6,223 nt of DNA from positions 1 through 6,223 of the forward strand of contig JAISNE010000174.1 in NCBI GenBank assembly GCA_031276375.1, written 5' to 3'. A model generated the notes under the pieces. That model was not told where the DNA came from and did not search any database. It was given only the letters and a program-made list of their open reading frames with translations. Numbering within the stretch: the stretch's first letter is position 1; every line of letters begins with the position of its first letter. The position numbers and the translations under genes were made by a program. Shown in pieces: positions 1-5,543 of the stretch. The DNA comes from Accumulibacter sp. (lineage in GTDB: Bacteria > Pseudomonadota > Gammaproteobacteria > Burkholderiales > Rhodocyclaceae).

Positions 1-72
1 AAAAAAATGACTGAAATCTTGATACGTCAGACTGGAATATTGACTGCCTATTGAACACAACTTGGTATCAGG
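1..72 (+). repeat. Dispersed repeat, copy 1 (probably continues left of the window)
   Basis: This stretch aligns without gaps over 71 bases to the reverse complement of 5170-5240, with about three quarters identity by hand alignment. The best conserved blocks are AAAAAAATGAC, GATACGTCAGACT and ACTTGG. Most differences are transitions, as expected of decayed non-coding copies. The other two copies carry about 20 further bases before the A-run (GTCAAACC...GATACGCC), so this copy is probably cut by the window edge. It lies about 250 bp downstream of the ABC ATPase stop codon. I do not recognise a named repeat family. Confidence 0.75.
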
Positions 73-116
73 GGGCCGGACATCCCATGACGCGATGGCG
101 TCGATAGGAAAGCGCA

Positions 117-157
117 CAAGTTGCGGGTGAGCAAGATCAAACGGCTCACCCGCCTTG
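117..157 (-). terminator. Strong hairpin downstream of the ABC operon (possible transcript end)
   Basis: GCGGGTGAGC at 123-132 and GCTCACCCGC at 144-153 are perfect 10-base inverted arms around an 11-base loop. CAAG (117-120) and CTTG (154-157) extend the stem after a two-base bulge. It lies about 165 bp past the ATPase stop codon and is the strongest structure in the 318-bp trailer. No T-run follows on the minus strand, so it is not a classical intrinsic terminator. It could instead be an RNA-stabilising 3' structure or part of an intergenic repeat. The rest of 73-318 shows no gene; a weaker stem (CACGA/TCGTG, 280-295) lies nearer the stop. Confidence 0.35.
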
Positions 158-318
158 CGTTGGTTTTCGATTCCCTCATCCCGACCCATGCGGGCTCGCA
201 ATGACGGAAGCCGGCCCCACGAGTCATGGATTGGGGCTGGGAGAGCCGTCTTTCTACAAGCCGTCCCTTGGATGGAATTCACGAGGCCGATCGTGTTCTG
301 TATCCTGGACAGGAAGGT

Positions 319-1083
319 TTACCAGCTTTTCCCCAGTCCCAGGCAATCGAGCACCTCGTGGCGCAGGTCGGCGAGCGCGGCGTCGCCGCGGTGGCGGGGG
401 TAGGGGCGGTCGACCGGAAATTCGGAGACGATGCGCGCCGGGCGCGGGCTGAAGATGACGACCCGCTGGGCGAGGAACAGGGCTTCCTCGATGTCGTGCG
501 TCACCAGCAGCACCGAAAAGCCGTTCTTTTGCCAGAGCGAAAGAAGTTCCCCTTGCATTTCCAGGCGGGTCAGGGAATCGAGTTTGCCCAGGGGTTCATC
601 CAGGATCAGCAGCTTGGGCTGATTCACCAGCGCCCGCGCCAGCGCCGCGCGTTGCGCCATGCCGCCGGAAAGCTGGTGCGGATAGGAATGCGCGAAACTG
701 GCCAGGTCGACCTTTTGCAGGGCTTCATCCACGCGCGCCTTTTCCCGCTTCAGGATGCCCTGCGCTTCCAGCCCCAGCGCGACGTTATCCCACACCGTGC
801 GCCAGGGAAACAGCGTCGGGTCCTGGAAGACCACGATGCGCGAGGGATCGGGACGGACAATCGGCGCGCCATCCTGCGTCAACGTGCCGGAGCTTGCCGT
901 TTCCAATCCGGCGACCAGGCGCAGCAGGGTGGATTTGCCGCAGCCGCTGGGGCCGAGCAGCGCGACGAATTCACCGGGCGCGATGTCGAGATCGATCGAC
1001 TCCAGGACCGACAAATCGCCAAAGCGATGACTCAGGTTTCCGATGTGAATCCGGGATGCCTTGTCCGTTGCCGTTCCTACCAT
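319..1083 (-). CDS. ABC transporter ATP-binding protein, nitrate/sulfonate/taurine (SsuB/TauB) type
   Basis: This is the cytoplasmic ATPase subunit of an importer; a dimer hydrolyses ATP to drive the permease encoded just upstream. The 254-residue protein is a normal length for SsuB/TauB proteins. All nucleotide-binding motifs are visible: Walker A GPSGCGKST at 44-52, Q-loop Gln87 in VFQDP, signature LSGGM at 138-142, Walker B LLILDEP at 158-164 and the switch histidine His196 in VTHD. The D-loop reads GKLDS instead of the common GALDA. The chosen ATG at 1083 gives ATGGTAG, overlapping the permease stop codon by 7 bases, which suggests translational coupling; only a weak AAGG lies upstream. 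An in-frame ATG at 1218 would add 45 residues inside the permease gene that resemble no ABC sequence. The subfamily is clear; the transported substrate is not. Confidence 0.95.
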   Translation of the reverse strand: MVGTATDKASRIHIGNLSHRFGDLSVLESIDLDIAPGEFVALLGPSGCGKSTLLRLVAGLETASSGTLTQDGAPIVRPDPSRIVVFQDPTLFPWRTVWDNVALGLEAQGILKREKARVDEALQKVDLASFAHSYPHQLSGGMAQRAALARALVNQPKLLILDEPLGKLDSLTRLEMQGELLSLWQKNGFSVLLVTHDIEEALFLAQRVVIFSPRPARIVSEFPVDRPYPRHRGDAALADLRHEVLDCLGLGKSW

Positions 1084-2141
1084 TTGACGATGCCCTTCTG
1101 CCAGACCAGCATCCGGTCGCGCACGGCGAAGAGGAGCGAGATGAGGCTGGAGAAGAGGAAGGTCATGAGGATCAGGGCGGCGTACATCTTCACATAGTCG
1201 GCGTAGCCCTTCGCCCATTCGAGATACCAGCCCAACCCGGACTTGACGCCCATCATTTCCGCGACGACCAGCACCACGAAGGAGCCGCCCAATCCCATGA
1301 ACAATCCCACGAACACCTGCGGCAGCGCGGCGGGAATGGCGACGCGGAAGATGAGGAAGCGTTCGGAGGCACCCAGGGTGCGGGCGACATCATAATAGGC
1401 TTTGTTTACGCCGGCGATTCCCGACCAGGAAAGGATCGCCACCGGAAAGCCCGTCGCCAGCGCGATCAGGAAAACGGAAGCCGAGTGGCTCGTGGGAAAG
1501 AAGAAAAAGCTGATCGGCAAGAGCGCCGTGGGCGGCAGGGGGCCGAGGAAGCGCAGGAAAGGATGCACCCAGTAATTGAGACGCCGCGACCAGCCAATGG
1601 CGACGCCGATCGTGAATCCCGCCAGCGCGCCCCAGAGGATGCCTTCCAGCAGCAGTTTGATGGAATTCCAGGCGCTGTCCGCCAGCCGGGCGTAGTCGTC
1701 GCGGTAGGCTTCGATGAGGCTGGAAGGCGGCGCGAAGAAGGGCGGCGCGAGCACGCCGGTCTTGGCGGTCAGGATTTCCCACAGGGCGAGGAACAAGGCC
1801 GAGGCGATGAACCAGGGCGCGAGGTGGCGAAAGCGCGCGTTGATTCGCTCGATCACGCGCGGCAGGCCGGAAAAACTGGAGGTGAACGTGAGCAAGCCCC
1901 AGAAGGCGGCCAGGGTAAACGCGCCCGCGCCGAACTCCCGCGTATAAGGCCATTCCTCGGCAAAACCCGCCGGTTTGTCCGGCCAGAAAAGCGTGATCGC
2001 GCCCAGCAGGCTCCAGGCGGCGACCGGCAGAAGGCCAAAGGCGTAGAACCGGGCGCGGGTTCCGCGGACAGCGACTTCATGTTCCGTTTCCTTGAGCGGC
2101 GTTTCCGCCGGTTTGCCCAGCGTGGCGCTGGAAGTGTTCAT
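1077..2141 (-). CDS. ABC transporter permease, SsuC/NrtB-like, with extra N-terminal membrane segments
   Basis: This is the inner-membrane channel subunit of the importer, 354 residues long. Residues about 110-350 form a normal BPD_transp_1 domain. The EAA-type loop that docks on the ATPase lies at 249-274, with DVARTLGAS, Gly257 and the conserved Ile-Pro at 269-270; GWYLEWAKGYADY follows near the end. SsuC/TauC permeases usually have about 250-275 residues. The surplus here is a polar tail (1-30) plus two hydrophobic stretches near 32-53 and 71-90, which suggests eight membrane helices instead of six. The ATG at 2141 is preferred because AGGAGG lies 8 bases upstream; the open frame runs to 2327 but has no comparable site. 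The C-terminus overlaps the ATPase start. Class assignment is firm; substrate is unknown. Confidence 0.93.
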   Translation of the reverse strand: MNTSSATLGKPAETPLKETEHEVAVRGTRARFYAFGLLPVAAWSLLGAITLFWPDKPAGFAEEWPYTREFGAGAFTLAAFWGLLTFTSSFSGLPRVIERINARFRHLAPWFIASALFLALWEILTAKTGVLAPPFFAPPSSLIEAYRDDYARLADSAWNSIKLLLEGILWGALAGFTIGVAIGWSRRLNYWVHPFLRFLGPLPPTALLPISFFFFPTSHSASVFLIALATGFPVAILSWSGIAGVNKAYYDVARTLGASERFLIFRVAIPAALPQVFVGLFMGLGGSFVVLVVAEMMGVKSGLGWYLEWAKGYADYVKMYAALILMTFLFSSLISLLFAVRDRMLVWQKGIVKW

Positions 2142-2149
2142 TTCGGATT

Positions 2150-2155
2150 CCTCCT
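2150..2155 (-). promoter_or_regulatory. Ribosome binding site of the permease
   Basis: The minus strand reads AGGAGG here, eight bases before the ATG at 2141. It is the strongest Shine-Dalgarno match in the window and fixes the permease start 62 codons inside the longest open frame. It therefore also confirms that the N-terminal extension begins with MNTSSATLGK. Confidence 0.85.
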
Positions 2156-2225
2156 CTTGCGTGTCCGGACGCAACACGGCGGACGACAATTGCCTCGCCA
2201 ACGGAAACGCCGCACGGCTTGCCGC

Positions 2226-2286
2226 GGGACGAAAGCCCCTCGCAATGGCGGGGTGGAACGCGCTTGCAAGAACGGGAGGCGTTCCA
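2226..2286 (-). other. Structured spacer between binding-protein and permease genes
   Basis: The 213-bp gap (2142-2354) is long for an ABC operon and contains no credible gene. Two stem-loops are visible. TGGAACGC (2254-2261) pairs with GCGTTCCA (2279-2286) around 17 bases that include the palindrome CTTGCAAG. On the minus strand GGGGC-UUUC-GUCCC (2239-2226) makes a five-pair hairpin with one G-U pair. A separate 14-base perfect palindrome, GGAAAAGCTTTTCC, sits at 2301-2314. No T-run follows any of them. Such structures often stabilise the upstream message, which would raise binding-protein levels over the membrane subunits; that role is inference. Confidence 0.45.
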
Positions 2287-2354
2287 TTTCGCAACGGACT
2301 GGAAAAGCTTTTCCGCCCGCGGGGCAAGCGCCGTCCACCCGGACCACCAGGACG

Positions 2355-3410
2355 CTACAGCACTTTGACGAAAACGTGGTCGGCGTATTTCCCGGGATCG
2401 GTGCCCGGTTTGAGGACGCCCAACTCCTTGAAATCCTGGGCGTAGTAGGCGATTTCGTCGCGCAGGTCCGCGCCGACCGGATGATGATGCAGGGTAAGCG
2501 TCTTGTAGAGGCTCTTCAGGTCTTCGAGCGGCAGGTTCGTGGTGTATTTGAGGAAGATTTTCGCGCTCTCGTCGATGTTGCCGCTGGCCCACTCGTAGGC
2601 TTCGACGAGCGAACGGGCGAGCGCGGCGGCGGCGGGGCGATTGTCGCGCACCAGCTTGCCGCCGACGCCGACCACGCAGCAAACCTTGTCGTGATACTGA
2701 CCGCTGGCGTTGGAAGCCAGTTCCACGAAACCGCCCTTGGTGTCGCGTTCGATCTTGAAGGCGATGGGATCGGTCTCCGCCACCGCGTGGATTTCTCCCT
2801 TTTCCGCCGCCAGCCCCAGAAGATCGCGCGGATAGACTTTCCAGGTGATTTCCCGTTCCGGATCGACGCCGTTCTTCTTCAGATAGACGCTGAAGAAATG
2901 CCGGGCGGGCGCATCCATGCCCTGCACGCCGATCGCCTTTCCCTTCAGATCGGCAAGTTTTGTGATATTGGCGGGCTTGTAGCCGATGAGCCGCATGCAG
3001 CCGCCGTGCAGCCCGGCGATGATCTTCACGTCGAATCCCGATTCCAGCGGCTTCAGCCAGCGATGGATCATGCCCACCGCCGCGTCCGCCTTGCCGGTGG
3101 CGAGCGATTCCAGAAGCTGGTCGGTGGAGCCGGCATAGTTGATGAGCGAGACATCGAGACCGTGCTTTGCGAAAATGCCGGTTTCCTGGGCGACGGCAAT
3201 GGGCGTGAGGCAAAAGGAAGTCTGGTTCCAGGCGAACCGCACGGGCGCGAGCGCCTTGGCGGGCGCGGCGGCCTGCGCCCAGGCATTGCCGCCCAGGGTG
3301 AGCAACGGCGCCGCCGCCACGGCAGCGCCCGCCGCGCGCAACAAGCGGCGTTTCGAGGCATCGACGGACGATTCTGGACGGGAATCACGGGAATCACGGA
3401 AATCGAACAT
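2355..3410 (-). CDS. Tat-exported ABC substrate-binding protein, NMT1/SsuA-like (ligand unknown)
   Basis: This is the periplasmic receptor of the importer, 351 residues. The N-terminus carries a twin-arginine-like signal: SKRRLLRAAG with Arg21-Arg22, a hydrophobic Ala/Leu stretch to about residue 40, and a likely cleavage after Ala-Trp-Ala45. The mature part has the NMT1/SsuA layout: a strand and WNQTSFCLTPIAVAQETGIF near 61-80, then LLESLATGKADAAVG near 99-113. A distinctive GLHGGCMRLIGY sits at 133-144, followed by DLKGKAIGVQGMDAPARHFF and ETDPIAF. I recall His-Gly/Thr-Gly-Cys motifs in related uncharacterised proteobacterial binding proteins but know no proven ligand. The ATG at 3410 has AGGAG (3423-3419) eight bases upstream; longer in-frame starts lie in non-coding-looking sequence. 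Codons 5-10 (RDSRDS) come from a 9-base tandem duplication. It is first in the operon. Confidence 0.92.
   Translation of the reverse strand: MFDFRDSRDSRPESSVDASKRRLLRAAGAAVAAAPLLTLGGNAWAQAAAPAKALAPVRFAWNQTSFCLTPIAVAQETGIFAKHGLDVSLINYAGSTDQLLESLATGKADAAVGMIHRWLKPLESGFDVKIIAGLHGGCMRLIGYKPANITKLADLKGKAIGVQGMDAPARHFFSVYLKKNGVDPEREITWKVYPRDLLGLAAEKGEIHAVAETDPIAFKIERDTKGGFVELASNASGQYHDKVCCVVGVGGKLVRDNRPAAAALARSLVEAYEWASGNIDESAKIFLKYTTNLPLEDLKSLYKTLTLHHHPVGADLRDEIAYYAQDFKELGVLKPGTDPGKYADHVFVKVL
3381..3398 (-). repeat. Two tandem copies of a 9-base unit inside the signal-peptide region
   Basis: GGAATCACG occurs at 3381-3389 and again at 3390-3398 on the plus strand. On the coding strand this gives Arg-Asp-Ser twice (residues 5-10), ahead of the twin-arginine motif. 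The unit is in frame, so copy-number changes would only lengthen the polar N-region. Confidence 0.8.
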
Positions 3411-3473
3411 GGATTTTTCTCCTGAAAGATGAACTTGCGGCACATACCCGCGCCCCACGGGTCGCTGGCTCAA

Positions 3474-3538
3474 ACCGGTCAAGGAGTGTATGGAGCCTCG
3501 TAACCGGTGTAAAAGAAAAAGGAGCTATATCCATATAG
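3474..3538 (-). promoter_or_regulatory. Candidate promoter/operator region of the ABC operon
   Basis: Upstream of the binding-protein gene the base composition shifts from GC-rich to AT-rich, as expected for a promoter. Three dyads stand out: ACCGGT at 3474-3479, ACCGGT again at 3503-3508 (29 bases apart, close to three helical turns, both within AACCGGT), and CTATAT-CC-ATATAG at 3525-3538. The TATA-rich dyad could supply a -10 element on the minus strand (TATAGC) with a poor -35 (TTCGTC) about 17 bases before it. The identical palindromes could bind a dimeric regulator. No regulator gene is in the window, and I cannot assign the sites to a known factor. Confidence 0.35.
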
Positions 3539-3540
3539 TC

Positions 3541-3863
3541 GAAAATGACGAAGCGGGCGCGGGCCTGCCCCTGCGAGGCCGCCGTGGAGGCGGGTTTCAA
3601 CGCGGATGACGCGGGCGTGAGGGCAAAAATTCCGGGGGCAAGGGCGTCCTCGCCCTCGCACACAAACGACGAGCGATGGCGAGAACGCCCGGCAGGGCGG
3701 CCCCATGACCGCCCGGCGTCATCGCAAGCGGGTGTTTCGTCATGGCGGCCCTACCCCGCCTGCGCCCGCGAGCCACGGAAAAGTCCGCATGGATCGGGGT
3801 GAGCTTGCGAACCCCGGCAGCAAATGGGATGAACGAAAGCCCGGACGCCTTCCGATCGCTTCT
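3541..3863. other. Gene-free spacer between mutY and the ABC operon
   Basis: No open frame here looks like a protein. Several GC-rich stem-loops are present: AGGGCG-tcct-CGCCCT at 3641-3656, GGGCGG/CCGCCC at 3695-3714, and CGGGGT/ACCCCG at 3795-3816. The last resembles the GGGGTTCGC...GCTCACCCC intergenic elements that I recall being common in proteobacterial genomes. On the minus strand the 3656-3641 stem is followed about a dozen bases later by five Ts, so it is a weak candidate for the mutY transcript end. The ten-mer ACGAAAGCCC at 3833-3842 also occurs at 2229-2238 in the other spacer, hinting at shared degenerate repeat material. Confidence 0.4.
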
Positions 3864-4937
3864 TCACTTTCCCTTTTTCATGGCCTCGCGCAGGATGCGC
3901 GATATCGGCGCCGGCAGGGCCGCCGAATCGATTTTGTCCATCGCCAGCCATTCCCATCCAGGCTCGCCGATCCGTCCTTCCGCCGCTTCGAGCCGATACA
4001 GGCACGGTCGGAGGGTCAGCCGGAAATGGCTGAAGTCATGGCGCAGGGCGGGCAGTTCGCGCGTCGGACGCACGCGGAATCCGTGCCGCCGGGCGAATTC
4101 GGCGACGTCTTCGCCGCCCAGTTCGGGCAAGGAGAGCAGGCCGCCCCAGAGACCCACCGGCGGCCTCCGTTCGAGCAGCACCCGCTGTCCGTCGCTCAGC
4201 ACCAGCACCCGTGTTTCGCGTTCCGGACGCCGCCGGGCCGGTCTGGCCGCCGGCAGTTCGGCCTGTCGTCCGTCGCGGCGGGCCACGCAGTCCGTCCGCA
4301 ACGGACAGTCGCCGCACGCCGGATGGGCGCGCGCGCACACGCTGGCCCCGAGGTCCATCAAGCCCTGCGTATACGCTTCGATATGCGCGGACGGCAGCAG
4401 GGATTCGGATATCCGCCACAACGTTCTTTCGATTTCGACACTGCCGGTAAAACCTTCGACGCCGAAACAGCGCGCCAGTACGCGCTTCACGTTGCCGTCG
4501 AGGATCGCGGCATGGATTCCGAAGGCGAAAACGCCGATCGCCGCCGCCGTAGACCGGCCGATTCCCGGCAGCTCGGCAAGTTGTCGCGGATGGCGCGGAA
4601 ACCGCCCGGCGTATTCGGCGGCGACGACCCGCGCGCAGCGATGCAGATTGCGTGCCCTGGCGTAATATCCCAACCCCGCCCACGCTTCGAGCACCGCGTC
4701 GAGCGGCGCGGCCGCCAGGGCCGCGACATCGGGAAAGCGTTGCAGAAAACGCAAATAATAGGGAATCACGGTGGCGACCTGGGTCTGCTGCAACATGATC
4801 TCGGACAGCCAGATACGATAGGCGTCGCGCGTCCCTTGCCAGGGCAGGTCGTGGCGGCCGTGCTTCTCTTGCCAGCGAATCAGGCGGCCGGCAAAGGAAC
4901 CGGAACCCGCCGGCGTGGAAAATTCGATGTGCTTCAA
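3864..4937 (-). CDS. mutY: A/G-specific adenine glycosylase MutY
   Basis: MutY removes adenine mispaired with 8-oxoguanine, preventing G:C to T:A mutations. The 357-residue protein has the full family layout. LPWQ and LSEIMLQQTQV carry catalytic Glu46 (E. coli Glu37). The helix-hairpin-helix LPGIGRSTAAAI is at 123-134, and LDGNVKRVLAR carries Asp147 (E. coli Asp138). The [4Fe-4S] cysteines 201, 208, 211 and 217 have the standard 6-2-5 spacing. A NUDIX-like C-terminal domain (about 241-350) reads LLERRPPVGLWGGLLSLPE and contains the 8-oxoguanine-sensing Phe-Ser-His at 302-304. No ATG lies near the expected N-terminus. TTG at 4937, with AGGA six bases upstream, fits family length; the open frame continues to 5447, but through repeat DNA. 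An ATG at 5048 would add 37 unlikely residues. It stands alone, over 450 bp from the ABC operon. Confidence 0.95.
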   Translation of the reverse strand: MKHIEFSTPAGSGSFAGRLIRWQEKHGRHDLPWQGTRDAYRIWLSEIMLQQTQVATVIPYYLRFLQRFPDVAALAAAPLDAVLEAWAGLGYYARARNLHRCARVVAAEYAGRFPRHPRQLAELPGIGRSTAAAIGVFAFGIHAAILDGNVKRVLARCFGVEGFTGSVEIERTLWRISESLLPSAHIEAYTQGLMDLGASVCARAHPACGDCPLRTDCVARRDGRQAELPAARPARRRPERETRVLVLSDGQRVLLERRPPVGLWGGLLSLPELGGEDVAEFARRHGFRVRPTRELPALRHDFSHFRLTLRPCLYRLEAAEGRIGEPGWEWLAMDKIDSAALPAPISRILREAMKKGK

Positions 4938-4943
4938 TGGATT

Positions 4944-4947
4944 TCCT
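4944..4947 (-). promoter_or_regulatory. Ribosome binding site supporting the TTG start of mutY
   Basis: The minus strand reads CAGGAAATCCA just before TTG at 4937, which places AGGA six bases from the start codon. The other in-frame candidates (TTG codons near 4980-4970, ATG at 5048) have no well-spaced purine-rich site or lie within repeat sequence. Confidence 0.55.
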
Positions 4948-5052
4948 GTTCGGAGGACAGCAACTGTATTCAAAAGCAAGCGTTTTTTGTGAGCAGGAGA
5001 AATATCGGTCAATGGAAGAAAGAAGTCAGGAGTCAGTCCGGCGGGCATTCTC

Positions 5053-5084
5053 CCCCGTGGCAGGGGTGGGTTTGAAACCCGCCC
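5053..5084. repeat. GC-rich palindromic element
   Basis: Two adjoining inverted repeats are visible. CCCC-gtggca-GGGG spans 5053-5066. GGGTTT-g-AAACCC is a perfect dyad at 5068-5080, extended to GGG...CCC at 5064-5084 across one mismatch. I recall GGCGGGTTTGAAACCC-like elements as common intergenic repeats in many bacteria. A looser relative, GGCGGGTTTCAACGCG, lies near 3589-3604. Confidence 0.55.
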
Positions 5085-5169
5085 TACGCTCCTTCGCTCG
5101 ATATCGGCATCCAGGACCATGTCGGCAAGCGCGAAGGCGTGACCGGAAGCTTCAAGGCGATACCCGGTT

Positions 5170-5261
5170 CCGATGCCAAGTCGCGCTCGACAGGCCGTTG
5201 CTACGCAAGTCTGACGTATCGGGATTTCGGTCATTTTTTTGGCGTATCGCGAGGGTTTGAC
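5170..5261 (-). repeat. Dispersed repeat, copy 2 (inverted relative to copies 1 and 3)
   Basis: Read on the minus strand from 5261, this copy starts GTCAAACC, passes GATACGCC, an A-run and ATGACCGAAATC, then CGTCAGACTTGCGTA and CTGTCGAGCGCGAC, and ends near TTGGCATCGG. It matches copy 3 over about 90 bases with 14 mismatches and one two-base gap, and copy 1 over 71 bases with 17 mismatches. The frame after its ATG is not maintained between copies, so it is not a conserved coding segment. Confidence 0.85.
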
Positions 5262-5286
5262 TACAACTTTGTATAAGTCCCACGAA

Positions 5287-5351
5287 GCGGGCGGGACGCC
5301 CGCGCTCCCGGATTTTGGCGCGAGAGAGTGGAGCGTGGGCGTCCCGCCCGC
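5287..5351. repeat. Long hairpin: 22-base inverted arms
   Basis: The left arm is 5287-5308 and the right arm 5330-5351. They are reverse complements over 22 bases with a single mismatch, around a 21-base loop. Each arm itself contains the self-complementary core GGGCG...CGCCC. I recall GCGGGACGCCCGCGCTCC-like sequence as a common dispersed intergenic element in many phyla. It lies almost centrally between repeat copies 2 and 3. The stem would fold equally on either strand, and no T-run follows either side, so terminator function is not indicated. Confidence 0.85.
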
Positions 5352-5453
5352 AATACGAGCCTTGGGCTTCGCGTAACGCTTTCTCGTGAACCGCCTCGCC
5401 CTGGCGGAACGAGCGGCTATCGGGGGCATCCTGTCTTCTGAATCCAAGCCGCG

Positions 5454-5543
5454 GTCAAACCATCGTGATACGCCAAAAATGACCGGAATCCTGCCACGTC
5501 AGATTTGCGTATCGACGCCCTGTCGAGCGCGACATGGAATCAC
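5454..5543 (+). repeat. Dispersed repeat, copy 3, reaching the hydrolase stop codon
   Basis: It begins GTCAAACC at 5454, passes GATACGCC, ATGACCGGAATC, CGTCAGATTTGCGTA and CTGTCGAGCGCGAC, and ends near ATGGAATCA. It is about 83% identical to copy 2 in opposite orientation and runs in the same direction as copy 1. Similarity to copy 2 fades at 5540-5543, where the TGA of the adjacent hydrolase gene lies, so repeat and gene end abut or overlap by up to four bases. Confidence 0.85.

Larger units (their letters stand above)
4948..5539. other. Repeat-rich gene-free spacer upstream of mutY
   Basis: About 590 bases separate mutY from the FAH-family hydrolase. An open frame crosses most of it on the minus strand, but its translation is a chain of repeat-derived peptides with no protein-like domain. 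From mutY outward: about 100 bp of AT-richer sequence that probably holds the mutY promoter (a TTGACC lies at 5014-5009 on the minus strand, with no clear -10), a palindromic element at 5053-5084, about 85 bp without visible structure, then the inverted repeat unit 5170-5543. Confidence 0.6.

Noticed and set aside
226..1197. 323-codon open frame on the plus strand
   Set aside because: It is the antisense shadow of the ATPase gene and has no recognisable motifs.
894..3425. 843-codon open frame on the plus strand
   Set aside because: It runs antisense to the ABC genes, is rich in Arg, Gly, Gln and Glu in low-complexity order, and shows no domain. The opposite strand carries complete, motif-bearing genes. 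Long antisense frames are expected in GC-rich coding DNA.
3525..3538. Molybdate-regulator (ModE/Mo-box) site
   Set aside because: The TATAT dyad is suggestive, but the two-base spacer does not match the longer spacing of the boxes I remember, and no molybdate transport or ModE gene is present.
3705..5075. 456-codon open frame on the plus strand
   Set aside because: It is antisense to mutY and has low-complexity composition; mutY has every catalytic and iron-sulfur residue.
4938..5447. N-terminal extension of MutY by 170 residues in the same open frame
   Set aside because: The extension translates repeat copy 2, the long hairpin and the palindromic element. It matches nothing in MutY, and the TTG start gives the normal family length.
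5170..5543. Short peptide gene family starting at the ATGAC of each repeat
   Set aside because: Copy 1 reaches a stop codon after 15 codons, copy 3 has a different amino-acid series and runs into the hydrolase gene on the other strand, and no ribosome binding site precedes the ATGs.
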